Positions 18,077 to 26,885 of a stretch of DNA of 64,000 nucleotides are shown here, in pieces. Both the position numbers and the translations under genes were made by a program. Origin of the DNA: Bacillus weihaiensis (GTDB taxonomy: Bacteria; Bacillota; Bacilli; Bacillales; Bacillaceae); contig NZ_CP016020.1 of NCBI RefSeq assembly GCF_001889165.1, positions 3,632,501 through 3,696,500 of the forward strand. Direction: 5' to 3'. The number at the start of each line of letters is the position of its first letter. The first letter of the stretch is position 1. The notes beneath the pieces were generated by a model that was not told the origin of the DNA, made no database searches, and worked only from the letters and a program-made list of their open reading frames with translations.

Positions 18077-18465
18077 AAGCTTAAAGAAGTCAGTCAAGAT
18101 GCTCATTAGGCGTTTCACTTTTTAAAAGGGCTCTTTTTTTGAAAAATTATTGCTAAACAACTAGAAATGCATTAGTGACGGGGTATTAATGATAAATAAG
18201 GTATTATTCTAAGAAGAAAAGATGTAAAGCGCGTTTTTTTCAAATGACTTAAGTCAAAATAGTTTCCCGAAAACAACCTTTCGTAGAGAATGAGTTGTAA
18301 AATACTCCCAAGCTTCGTTGCACACACATTCTTCTGCCAGAATTAAAAGGAACAAGCTTATGAAATGAGTCGAATAGCCTGTTTGTCCTTAAGTTTTTGA
18401 ATGTCCTGCTATAATTCATGATACAATATCCATATTCATAGTCGAAAGAGGAAAGGATGAAATGT
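18077..18465. other. Intergenic stretch between yfkJ and yfkK
   Basis: No gene is visible. The region separates divergent transcripts. A TATAAT near 18412 and a TACAAT near 18422 could serve yfkK, but neither has a well-spaced -35 that I would defend. Confidence 0.4.
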
Positions 18466-18693
18466 ATGAACCTAGCGGAAAAATCAGTTGAAAATGTAGA
18501 GTATATGATTGAACAAATTAAAGAAAAGTTACGAGTTCTTAACTTCGGAGCAATTAAGCCATCTCATTTTGATGAGGAAATGTATGAAGAGCTTCGCGAT
18601 ATTTACGAGCTTGTCATGAAAAAAAATACGTTTAGCCCAAATGAAATGCAGGCGATTGCAGAAGAGCTTGGAAATCTTCGCAAGCAACAATAA
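18466..18693 (+). CDS. yfkK: DUF1128 family protein
   Basis: The start at 18466 ([20 protein letters not shown]) has AAAGGA 8 bases upstream and matches the N terminus expected for B. subtilis YfkK; an ATG three codons earlier is also possible. The 75-residue product is hydrophilic and helical ([20 protein letters not shown]). Function is unknown. A small membrane protein gene follows 56 bases later. Confidence 0.85.
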   Translation: MNLAEKSVENVEYMIEQIKEKLRVLNFGAIKPSHFDEEMYEELRDIYELVMKKNTFSPNEMQAIAEELGNLRKQQ

Positions 18694-18749
18694 TCTAGTC
18701 TTACCTTCTCTTTCTCATCATATGATGTACAAAAAGAGGAGGTTTTTTT

Positions 18750-18908
18750 ATGTTAAATTGGTGGTTAGCGACACTCAGTTTATTTGGATTCCTCGCCGTT
18801 TCAATTGCACTCGTCCTTTTTGCTCTTAAAGAATCCATACACTCCGAAGATTCGTATCGAATTGACCCCCTTCCAAATCAAGATGACTCTGACTCTGATG
18901 AGAAATAG
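18750..18908 (+). CDS. Small single-pass membrane protein (52 aa)
   Basis: AGAGGAGG lies 7 bases before the ATG. The product has one membrane helix (about residues 3-27) and a hydrophilic acidic tail ending in DSDSDEK. I do not recognise a family. Its position directly after yfkK suggests cotranscription. Confidence 0.65.
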   Translation: MLNWWLATLSLFGFLAVSIALVLFALKESIHSEDSYRIDPLPNQDDSDSDEK

Positions 18909-18923
18909 GAAAATACACGAAAA

Positions 18924-18962
18924 AAGGATGACTTCGTAGCCAAATCACTTGAAGTCATCCTT
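18924..18962. terminator. Terminator between the small membrane gene and yfkM
   Basis: AAGGATGACTTC pairs perfectly with GAAGTCATCCTT. The minus-strand tail is TTTTTTCG, so it mainly serves yfkM. Confidence 0.85.
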
Positions 18963-18986
18963 ATCTATCACATGTAAAACAAACGT

Positions 18987-19502
18987 TTAGTTAAGTAGCT
19001 TGAGCGATTCACGGGTAAAGGCCGGGATATCATCTGGATTTCTGCTTGTTACAAGTTGGTTCCCACATACAACCACTTCTTTGTCATGCAGTGTTGCTCC
19101 TGCATTTTTCAAATCTACATGAATTGATTTAAATCCTGTTACATCTCGCTCTTCTAGCGCTTCTGCTGTGATTAAAAGCTGCGGTCCATGACAAATAGCA
19201 AATACTGGCTTCTTGTCGTCCATAAAGCTTTTCGCAAATTGTACATAACGTGGATCAGCTCTTAAGATATCTGGTGAGAAACCACCAGGGATAAACAATG
19301 CATCAAATTGATCAGGTTTCACATCATCTATTCCAGCATCAATTTCCACTCTCGCTTCTCCTTGTTTACCTGAAACGGTTTTTCCTTTTACTTCTTCAAT
19401 GACGGTTAAGCTATGACCAGCCTCTTTAAAATCTTTCGCTGGTGCTGTATATTCGACATCCTCAAATGAATCTGTTAACAATACGGCAATTTTTTTTGAC
19501 AT
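18987..19502 (-). CDS. yfkM: DJ-1/PfpI family general stress protein
   Basis: The 171-residue protein belongs to the PfpI/YhbO branch of the DJ-1 superfamily, which acts on glycated or damaged proteins and nucleotides. The nucleophile elbow is FAICHGPQLLI, with Cys near residue 104, and GGFSPDILR and the family-typical TSRNPDDIPAF follow the usual order. I choose the ATG at 19502 (MSKKIAVLL), because GGAGG lies 11 bases upstream; two earlier ATGs are too close to it. A near-consensus sigma-B promoter lies upstream. Confidence 0.9.
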   Translation of the reverse strand: MSKKIAVLLTDSFEDVEYTAPAKDFKEAGHSLTVIEEVKGKTVSGKQGEARVEIDAGIDDVKPDQFDALFIPGGFSPDILRADPRYVQFAKSFMDDKKPVFAICHGPQLLITAEALEERDVTGFKSIHVDLKNAGATLHDKEVVVCGNQLVTSRNPDDIPAFTRESLKLLN

Positions 19503-19542
19503 GCTGTTCATAACCTCCATATTTTTTTATTACACTTATTAT

Positions 19543-19567
19543 TTACCCAGGCTTGTCCGAGTTAAAC
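19543..19567 (-). promoter_or_regulatory. Sigma-B promoter of yfkM
   Basis: On the minus strand GTTTAA, a 13-base spacer and GGGTAA match the sigma-B consensus at every position. yfkM is a sigma-B-dependent general stress gene in B. subtilis. Confidence 0.8.
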
Positions 19568-19637
19568 ATTAGGGAGTGCTTCATGAATTGACCATATTGA
19601 AAGACTTGGTGCCATCAGCAATATTCGATTATGCAAG

Positions 19638-19667
19638 AAGCTCGGGTCTTAGCATTCCCGAGCTTTT
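19638..19667 (+). terminator. Hairpin overlapping the alpha/beta hydrolase stop codon
   Basis: AGCTCGGG pairs with CCCGAGCT and is followed by five T on the plus strand. It overlaps the last codons of the minus-strand hydrolase gene. I see no plus-strand gene before it, so its direction of use is uncertain. Confidence 0.5.
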
Positions 19668-20578
19668 TGCTTCGTGATTTCTAGGTCTTTTATAAACTCC
19701 ACTACTTTATTTTCATAGCCTGCTGGATCCGTATTAAACGCTTCCGCATGACCAGCTTTTGGGACTACGTATAGTCTTTTCAATCCTTTTTTTCGCTTAA
19801 ACATTTCAAGTGTCATCTGAATTGGGATAAATCGATCTTCTTTTCCATGAATAAATAGAATGGGTGTGGTTGTTGTTTCTAAACCTTTGATTGGGGAAAT
19901 CTCTGGAAAACTAAAGCCATGACGAAGCTTAATAAACAAACTAACCACATCGATAATAGGAACTATTCGCAGCTTAAAATCGAGCCTTAACCTTAGTTTC
20001 AATAGCGTGCGAAAATCACTAAATGCACAGTCTGCAATGCAAAATGTTACTCTTGGATCACGCTTGCTAACCTCTAATGCAGAGGCTGCTCCTAGTGATT
20101 CACCCAACAAGCCAACGATTGTTTTTTCACCAAATCGCGCACTTAAAAAATCAATCCACGCTCTTAGATCATCCTTTTCATAATAACCGAATGAAGTGTA
20201 TTCTCCACCACTGAGCCCATGAAAACGGTGATCACATAAAAGGACATGAAAGCCTCTTTTTTGAAACATTTCTACGTATTTGAAGCTGCCGAATAGTGAC
20301 CATCTAATGCCATGAGCAATGATAACCACTTTTTGACTATTTTCAATCGGAAACAAAATCCCATGAAGTCTATAGCCATGGTAGGAATCAATATACAGCT
20401 CTTCTTTATGTTTATCGCGAAAAAGGATCTCATTAATTTCGCCCTTTTCTATACCTAAATTATACGTTTTTTCGTAGGTGAACTTCCTTGGTGAAAGGAG
20501 AAGCCGGCTTACAATGTACAGGACCATAGCGCTTACGAAAAAAATCAAGCTAAAAGCGACAAGGAGCCATTTTACCAC
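19649..20578 (-). CDS. Membrane-anchored alpha/beta hydrolase
   Basis: The 309-residue protein has an N-terminal membrane helix (about 5-27) and an alpha/beta hydrolase domain. The probable triad is Ser 161 in GLLGESLGAAS, Asp 248 in HGKEDRF and His 277 in KAGHAEAF; HGIRWS near 89 would form the oxyanion hole. It resembles the YqkD-type peptidase/esterase group; the substrate is unknown. The GTG start has a GGGGTG-type site 9 bases upstream. It stands alone. Confidence 0.82.
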   Translation of the reverse strand: MVKWLLVAFSLIFFVSAMVLYIVSRLLLSPRKFTYEKTYNLGIEKGEINEILFRDKHKEELYIDSYHGYRLHGILFPIENSQKVVIIAHGIRWSLFGSFKYVEMFQKRGFHVLLCDHRFHGLSGGEYTSFGYYEKDDLRAWIDFLSARFGEKTIVGLLGESLGAASALEVSKRDPRVTFCIADCAFSDFRTLLKLRLRLDFKLRIVPIIDVVSLFIKLRHGFSFPEISPIKGLETTTTPILFIHGKEDRFIPIQMTLEMFKRKKGLKRLYVVPKAGHAEAFNTDPAGYENKVVEFIKDLEITKQKAREC

Positions 20579-21090
20579 TACTTTTCACCCCTTCTAGGCT
20601 TGTTTAATCAAGCATTTGTCTTACAGTTAGTTGCTGCTAAACGATTATAAAAATGGAGCTACCATCGACACCCTTAGCAAGAAAGGGCTACTCTCCCCTA
20701 CTCCTAATAAAAGAGTGAGAAACTTGTACCCAGGGGATAATCAGGATTTTTCGTGAAGCGAAGCAACAATCTAATCTATAAGCATGCTGCAGCCATTTAC
20801 TAATAGCCTATTAATAAAGCCTGAAGGATGTGATTCGCAAACCCATTTTTTTTCGTATTTTTAAGATGGTGCTGGTGCCTGGTGCTGGTGCCTGTCCCCC
20901 ACTACGTTAACGTATAAAAGCATTGGTAAGCTTCCCCCTACCTGATTGAAGAAGTAGGCTTCTTATAAATGAATGAAACCCATTAAAAAGCACATCAACG
21001 TCTATAATCAGACAAAAAAAGGTGCCTGGCCCCCACCGCTTTAAAGCGGTGGGGGCCAGGCACCATTCCTAAGGCACCATTCCTACATTT
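20579..21090. other. Repeat-rich intergenic stretch
   Basis: No gene is visible. From about 20868 the sequence is built of GGTGCTGGTGCCTG units, followed by the 44-base palindrome at 21021-21064 and a partial extra copy (AAGGCACCATTCC). The first half has no structure I can assign. Confidence 0.5.
21021..21064. repeat. Perfect 44-base palindrome with GGTGCCTGGCCCCC arms
   Basis: The 22-base arm (GGTGCCTGGCCCCCACCG then CTTT) is followed immediately by its exact complement. Related strings occur at 12012-12052, 20876-20900 and 42184-42195. Such GGTGCC-type intergenic repeats are common in Bacillus chromosomes. Confidence 0.92.
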
Positions 21091-21801
21091 CTAGATTGTC
21101 CATTGATCATGGACGAGCGCGACTAGTTCCCATTCGCCGGCTTCGTTTTTTTCGAAGACGAGGTTGAGGGCTTTCCAATCCATGTTGCCGTTTTCCTCTG
21201 TTCCTTTTACATAATATTCAACGACTTCTGCATCAGGGAAGATTTCTTTGACGTTTCGTTTAGTATTTCCTCTTGGTTCTGTTGGATTCATAACCACTTC
21301 GTCTGCCGATTCATAGGCAGCATCGTACCCATACTTCTCGATATACTCTCGGGCCGTTAGCTCAATGGGTTTTCCACTTCCATGCTGGTAGCCCCATGTG
21401 TATGTTTCTTCAGCTTCAAAGAGTGTTCTTAATTGGTCCTGCTTTAACGTAATGGCGTCTGTTTCAACATACACATATGGTGAGAACAACAGACCTTTCT
21501 CATTATGAACATGGCTTGCTAGTTCTTCTCCATCCTGTTCTTTTAAAGCAGTTAAAATAGTTTCTGCTTTTTCTTTCACTGCTTGCTCATCCGTTTGAGC
21601 ATTTTCTTCGTCTAGTTTTTCAGATGCTTCTTGCTCTTCTTCTACACGGTTTGCTTCCGTCTCTGAATTCATTTCTGTTTCAGTTGGTTCGTCTGTCGTT
21701 TCTTGATTAGTTTCGGCTGGCTCATTTTCCGCTGCGTCGCCTTGACAGCCTGAGACTAAAAATGCAGCTAGAAAAACGGTGGCAAAAAAGCTTGTTTTCA
21801 T
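21091..21801 (-). CDS. Lipoprotein with acidic linker, function unknown
   Basis: The start at 21801 (MKTSFF) has GGAGG 9 bases upstream. A type II signal peptide ends in the lipobox LVSGC. Residues about 22-75 are an acidic, Glu/Thr-rich linker; the C-terminal 150 residues look like a folded domain with DWKALNLVFEKNEAGEWELV near the end, a pattern seen in NTF2-like extracytoplasmic domains. No catalytic motif is evident. It lies 20 bases after treA on the same strand and may be transcribed with the trehalose genes. Confidence 0.75.
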   Translation of the reverse strand: MKTSFFATVFLAAFLVSGCQGDAAENEPAETNQETTDEPTETEMNSETEANRVEEEQEASEKLDEENAQTDEQAVKEKAETILTALKEQDGEELASHVHNEKGLLFSPYVYVETDAITLKQDQLRTLFEAEETYTWGYQHGSGKPIELTAREYIEKYGYDAAYESADEVVMNPTEPRGNTKRNVKEIFPDAEVVEYYVKGTEENGNMDWKALNLVFEKNEAGEWELVALVHDQWTI

Positions 21802-21820
21802 AATGACCATCCTCCATCCT

Positions 21821-23508
21821 TTATTTTTGTGTCAGCATGAACACAATTGATTCATAGGGTCTTAATGCGATCGACTGAATCGTTTGTACTGAGTCAGGAT
21901 AATTTGAAAGCAAGATCGTTGCCTTCCATTCATCACCTTTAAGCTCCCCAGGTAATGTAAAGAGTGCTTCTTTATCATAAAAATTATTCACAACAAGTAG
22001 CTTTTCTTGATGACCATTTCGCAGATAGGCAAAAATCGTGGGATCTTCCTCCAAAAGAAGCTGATAATCTCCGTATGTGACAAGCTCCACCCTTTTACGT
22101 AGGTCAATAAGCTTTTGATAATGATAAAAAACAGAGTTTTCATCCTCTAATGCCTGTGCAGCATTTATTACTCGATAATTTTCCGCCACAGGTATCCAAG
22201 GGGTACCTGTAGTAAATCCTGCATGCTGACTACCATCCCATTGAACAGGAGTCCTGGAATTATCACGAGATTTTTCTTGTAAGATAGCTATTATCTCCGA
22301 CTCCTCTTTACACTTGCTTTTAGCTCTTTGTACATATTTAAGGACTCGACATCCCGGTAATCGTCAATTTTAGTAAAGCCTGGATTGGTCATTCCAAACT
22401 CTTCTCCTTGAAAAATATAAGGAGTCCCTTGCATCATATGAATGGTGGTTGCAAGCATTTTCGCTGATTCGTTGTGGTATTTTCCGTCATTTCCATACCT
22501 TGAGACAATTCGGGGCTGGTCGTGATTACACCAAAATAAAGCATTCCAGCCTCCACCTTTGTTCATTTCCACCTGCCAGGTTGATAAAATCCTTTTTAAT
22601 GCGAGAAAGTCAAAATCGGCAATAGCCCACTTTTCTCCATTTGGATAATCTACCTTTAGATGATGAAAGTTAAAGGTCATATTTAATTCCTTACTTGCCG
22701 GATTTGTATAGCGTATACAGGCATCAATTGAGGTGGATGACATTTCTCCGACTGTCATACTATCGTATTTTGAGAAAACTTCACGGTTCATCTCCTGTAA
22801 AAATTCATGAATTCGTGGACCATCTGTGTAAAATTTCCGTCCGTCACCAGGAGGTATGGAGCCATCATCGTTAGGGAATTGCTGGTTTTTTGAGATAAGG
22901 TTAATGACATCTAATCGAAAGCCATCTACACCTTTTTCAAACCAAAAATGCATCATTTCATAGAGCTTTTCCCTTAGTTCAGCATTTTCCCAATTTAAAT
23001 CTGCTTGCGTTACATCAAATAAATGGAGGTAGTATTGACCTGATTTTTCATCAAATTGCCAGGCTGGACCACCAAATTTTGATAGCCAATTTGTCGGCTC
23101 CGATCCATCTGGCTTTGGGTCCTTCCAAATATAATAGGTACGATATGGATTTTCAGATGATTTTTTTGCCTCTTTAAACCAAGCATGCTCAGTAGACGTA
23201 TGGTTAACGACAATATCCATAATAAGCTTGATATTGCGAGAATGAGCTTCTGCAACCAATGCTTCAAACGTCTCCATGTCACCATATTCCTGATGAATGT
23301 CATAATAATCACTAATATCGTAGCCATTATCCTTTTGGGGCGACTTATAAGGAGGGGTTAACCAAATGACATCAATCCCTAGCTTTTTTAAGTAATCTAG
23401 CTTTTCAATAATACCTTGTAAGTCTCCGACTCCATTACCAGTCGTATCGTTGAAGCTTTTCGGGTAAATCTGATACACGACGGATTTTTTCCACCAAGGC
23501 TGTTCCAC
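21821..23508 (-). pseudogene. treA: Trehalose-6-phosphate hydrolase with a frameshift
   Basis: The gene would encode a GH13 enzyme splitting trehalose-6-phosphate into glucose and glucose-6-phosphate. The 5' part (23508-22291) reads MEQPWWKKSVVYQIYPKSF through GFRLDVINLIS and NHDQPRI, then stops after SVKRSRR. The 3' part, in a frame shifted by one base, continues EESEIIAILQEKSRDNSRTP, AGFTTGTPWIPVAENYR and the C-terminal beta domain to 21821. Restoring one base near 22300-22310 gives about 562 residues, the normal length. The break is therefore a one-base deletion or a sequencing error, not erosion. Start is 12 bases after treP. No treR follows. Confidence 0.85.
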
Positions 23509-23520
23509 TCATTCCACCCC

Positions 23521-24930
23521 TTATTTCTCTTTTTTCACTTTCGCTAAAATAAACGTGAGGACAAATGGAACAACAAGAACAATCGCCATTCCGATAAAAA
23601 ACGATCCCCAATACTCTGATTGAATGGACAAAAATCCAGGTAGTCCTCCCACACCAATTGTGTAGGCTTTTACACCGTTTATACTAATAAATAAACCAGC
23701 AATGGCTGAGCTTACAATCGCTGCAATAAACGGATACCTAAAACGTAAATTCACACCGAACATCGCCGGTTCCGTAATACCCAAATAAGCAGACACAGCT
23801 GAAGTTAGAGAAAGGCCTTTTTGTTTCTCGTCTTTTAAAACAAACATCATTGCAAGTGCTGCAGATCCCTGTGCTATATTTGATAGGGCGAGCATCGGCC
23901 AGAGAAAGGTTCCACCTTCATTTGCAAGCTGAAGGTCAACTGCTAAAAATGTATGATGCATCCCCGTCACAACGAGGAGGGCGTAAAGACCACCATAGAG
24001 AAGACCACCAATGGCAGCAAAGTTGTCAAAGATAGAAATGACTCCATCCGTTAGAAGGTTTCCAATAAAGAAGGTCACCGGTCCAATCAGGATAAAGGAT
24101 GCAAAGCCTGTAACTAGTAACGCAACAGGTGCAACCACTAGAAGCTGAATGCCATCAGGTACTCGTTTTCGTAAAAAGATTTCAATTTTAGCTAAAACAT
24201 AGGAAGCGACCAGAATTGGAAGAACTTGTCCTTGGTATCCGATCTTTTGCACAGCAAGTCCAAATAAGTCCCAGGTCGGAATTTCTCCTTCTGCTGCTGC
24301 ACTTCCATATCCCCACGCATTAAGGAGATCTGGATGGACAAGCATTAATCCTAGAACAATCCCAAGCAGTGGACTTCCACCGAAACGATTGACTGCTGAC
24401 CAGCCAATTAATCCAGGTAAGAAAACAAAGGAAGTATTGGCAATTAAGTTAATGATGCTTGCCAAATCAGCCCACTGAGGAAACTCGTCAACAACAGAGG
24501 TCTCGTCAAAAAAGATTCCGGGGCCTGTTAAAATATTGTTAATCCCCATTAATAACCCGGCGGTCACAATGGCTGGTAGGATCGGGATGAAAATATCGGC
24601 TAATGTTTTAATAGCACGCTGGATGGGATTCAAATTTTCTTCAGAAGCCTTCTTTACATCTTCCTTCGACGCTTCTCCGATCCCAGTTTGGCTCACCATT
24701 TCTTTATACACCTTGTCCACTGTACCTTGTCCGATTACGACTTGAAACTGACCATTGGTCGAAAAAGATCCTTTTACTAAGTCTAGATTGTTGAGTTTTT
24801 CTTCATCAACAAGAGACTCATCCTTAAGGGCAAATCGAAGTCTTGTGACACAATGGGTTGCAGCCGCAATATTTTCTTTTCCACCAACAGCTTCTACAAT
24901 CTCCTTTGTTGACTGTTCTAATGAGCTCAC
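23521..24930 (-). CDS. treP: PTS trehalose-specific EIIBC component
   Basis: The 469-residue protein phosphorylates and imports trehalose. Domain EIIB (about 1-85) carries the phospho-Cys 27 in AATHCVTRLRF. EIIC follows with about ten helices and the substrate-site-type GITEPAMFGVNLRFRYPF. No EIIA domain is attached, so a glucose-type EIIA must come from elsewhere. The GTG start has AGGAGG 8 bases upstream. It is cotranscribed with treA. I did not find a TreR-type palindrome in the short upstream region. Confidence 0.92.
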   Translation of the reverse strand: MSSLEQSTKEIVEAVGGKENIAAATHCVTRLRFALKDESLVDEEKLNNLDLVKGSFSTNGQFQVVIGQGTVDKVYKEMVSQTGIGEASKEDVKKASEENLNPIQRAIKTLADIFIPILPAIVTAGLLMGINNILTGPGIFFDETSVVDEFPQWADLASIINLIANTSFVFLPGLIGWSAVNRFGGSPLLGIVLGLMLVHPDLLNAWGYGSAAAEGEIPTWDLFGLAVQKIGYQGQVLPILVASYVLAKIEIFLRKRVPDGIQLLVVAPVALLVTGFASFILIGPVTFFIGNLLTDGVISIFDNFAAIGGLLYGGLYALLVVTGMHHTFLAVDLQLANEGGTFLWPMLALSNIAQGSAALAMMFVLKDEKQKGLSLTSAVSAYLGITEPAMFGVNLRFRYPFIAAIVSSAIAGLFISINGVKAYTIGVGGLPGFLSIQSEYWGSFFIGMAIVLVVPFVLTFILAKVKKEK

Positions 24931-25023
24931 TTCAATGACCTCCTATTTTTTAGATTCTATTCCTACTATTTGTTTTGAACTGAGAATCTATGCCATATCA
25001 GTGGAAGTTTAGTCGAAACGTGC

Positions 25024-26418
25024 TTACGAAGCTTTTTTTGCCTGCTTCTGCTTAATATCTTTTAAATAATAGTGTTCAGATGTAAAAAACTCATCCTTCA
25101 ATTTTTTCACTTCATTACTTAAGAGGAGGACAGCAATTACGTTTGGAAGTAAAATGGCTGCTAGGGCTAAATCAAGGAACTGCCAAATCACCTTCGCTCC
25201 ACCTATTGCACCAATGATAATTGCCGCTAAATAAACAACCTTCATCATTTGACTTGTTTTGTTTCCAAATAAAAATTCTGCTTGTTTCACACCATAAAAA
25301 ATTATGACAACAACTGTTGATAGCACGAAGAAAATTAGTGAGATACTGACTAAGTAGCCTCCAACCGTACCGAAATAGTATTGAAAGGCAGCAGTTGTTA
25401 AAGAAGCTGGATCATCAAGGGCTCCTTCACTTGTCCAAACATCTGATGATAAAACGACAAATGCAGTCGCTGTACATATAATCAACGTATCGACGACAAT
25501 TCCCATTACCGCCCAAAAGCCTTGACGAACTGGATGATCTGTCTGCGCTGCAGCATGGGCAATAGGTGCTGTCCCTAATCCTGCTTCATTTGAATACAAC
25601 CCTCGTGCAAAGCCCCATCTAATAATTTCTCCAATGGCTGCTCCTGCAAATCCACCTAGAGGTGCCATTGATTCAAAAGCATTCGAAAAAATAAGATTGA
25701 ACACATATGGTACTTGGTCAACATGTAAAATCAAGATTAATAAGGCGGCACCGACATAGAAAAATGCCATGACAGGGACAAGGATTTCTGTCACTTTTCC
25801 TATACGCTTAATCCCTCCAAATATGATGAGTGCAACAACAGCAGCAATAATGATTCCAGTGATAAGCGGAGATACTTGAAATGACTCATTTACGGCAGAA
25901 GAAACGGCATTTCCTTGAACCATAATACTAGGAATTAATTCAATCATTAGAGCAAACGCAAACCATACACCTAGCCATTTCATCTTCAGCCCCTTTGTCA
26001 TGTAATACATGGGACCTCCGACATATTCGCCCTCTTCATTTTTTTCACGATACTGAACTGCTAATACACTTTCTGAGAATTTGATTGACATACCTATGAT
26101 GGCAATAACCCACATCCAAAAAATAGCACCAGGTCCACCGAACATAATGGCAGCTGGAACACCCACAATATTTGCAGCACCAACGGTTGAGGATAATGCA
26201 GAGGTTAACGCTTGAAGAGGTGTAACGGTTCCTTCCCCTTTTGGCTTCTTAAACACACTACCAAAGGTTTGCTTAAACATATAAACTGGATACCGAAATT
26301 GGAAAAATCCTAGCCGAACCGTTAAATAAATTCCTGTCACAGCTAGTATCGAGATGAGTGGGATCCCCCATAACCAGCTTGAAACGTCTCTTACAATTTC
26401 GAGAATTTGATTCATCAC
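25024..26418 (-). CDS. Alanine/glycine:cation symporter (AGCS family)
   Basis: The 464-residue sodium-coupled amino acid transporter has about ten to eleven helices and family motifs GVGAANIVG-like (SSTVGAANIVGVPAAI), GPGAIFWMWVIAIIGMSIKF, GGPMYYMTKG and YSNEAGLGTAPIAHAA. Paralogous to the gene at 42680-44134 but distinct in sequence. AAGGAG precedes the start. It ends 93 bases before treP with no obvious terminator, so partial readthrough into the trehalose genes is possible. Confidence 0.9.
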   Translation of the reverse strand: MMNQILEIVRDVSSWLWGIPLISILAVTGIYLTVRLGFFQFRYPVYMFKQTFGSVFKKPKGEGTVTPLQALTSALSSTVGAANIVGVPAAIMFGGPGAIFWMWVIAIIGMSIKFSESVLAVQYREKNEEGEYVGGPMYYMTKGLKMKWLGVWFAFALMIELIPSIMVQGNAVSSAVNESFQVSPLITGIIIAAVVALIIFGGIKRIGKVTEILVPVMAFFYVGAALLILILHVDQVPYVFNLIFSNAFESMAPLGGFAGAAIGEIIRWGFARGLYSNEAGLGTAPIAHAAAQTDHPVRQGFWAVMGIVVDTLIICTATAFVVLSSDVWTSEGALDDPASLTTAAFQYYFGTVGGYLVSISLIFFVLSTVVVIIFYGVKQAEFLFGNKTSQMMKVVYLAAIIIGAIGGAKVIWQFLDLALAAILLPNVIAVLLLSNEVKKLKDEFFTSEHYYLKDIKQKQAKKAS

Positions 26419-26885
26419 CTTAACTCCTTTACTTTTCGTTGTTAAGCGATTTCCCTAATTCTCGACTTTTAAACCCATTTTTTTGTAGGATTTTGACAAC
26501 AAGGTAAGGTTCTTTACGACCTAAAGGAAGGTTTGTAGAAAAGGTATGAGAGCTTGATGATTGTTACTTAAGGATTGCAAATAAAATATCAATAACAAAT
26601 TGTTTGGATAGTTGATAGAAAAACCTTTATTTTCGAACTCTTTTAATAAAATGGTTGATTATCGCATGTAGTGTATGTAATGAGGCTAGGACATAAGTGT
26701 TTGAGTTTATTCCCAACTTTCCCCTATTGCTGTTCTGAATTTATGGTTACATATCCTTCTCCCTAACTACTTGCTCTCCTACTAAAATAGTAAGAGTTGG
26801 TAAAAAGTGATAAGACTCTATTGTATTTCGAGACCCGAAAGAGTATGATGAGTACGGTAGATTACTTGAATTGAGGGATGCAGCT
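26419..26885. other. Divergent intergenic stretch with a partial GAGGCTGGGACA repeat
   Basis: The stretch holds the start regions of two divergent transporters. At 26681 ATGAGGCTAGGACATAAG, then TGTTTGAGTTTA, resembles the first 30 bases of the modular repeat at 28199, without the rest. A lone TTTATTTTCGAACTC (26630) resembles one unit of the 21-bp arrays. No gene is seen. Confidence 0.45.

Noticed and set aside
22291-22310. Programmed frameshifting in treA
   Set aside because: No slippery heptamer, stem-loop or upstream Shine-Dalgarno stimulator is evident at the break, and treA homologues are read in one frame.
24931-25023. TreR operator or cre site before treP
   Set aside because: I looked for TTGTATATACAA-like and TGWAANCGNTNWCA-like sequences and found none convincing.
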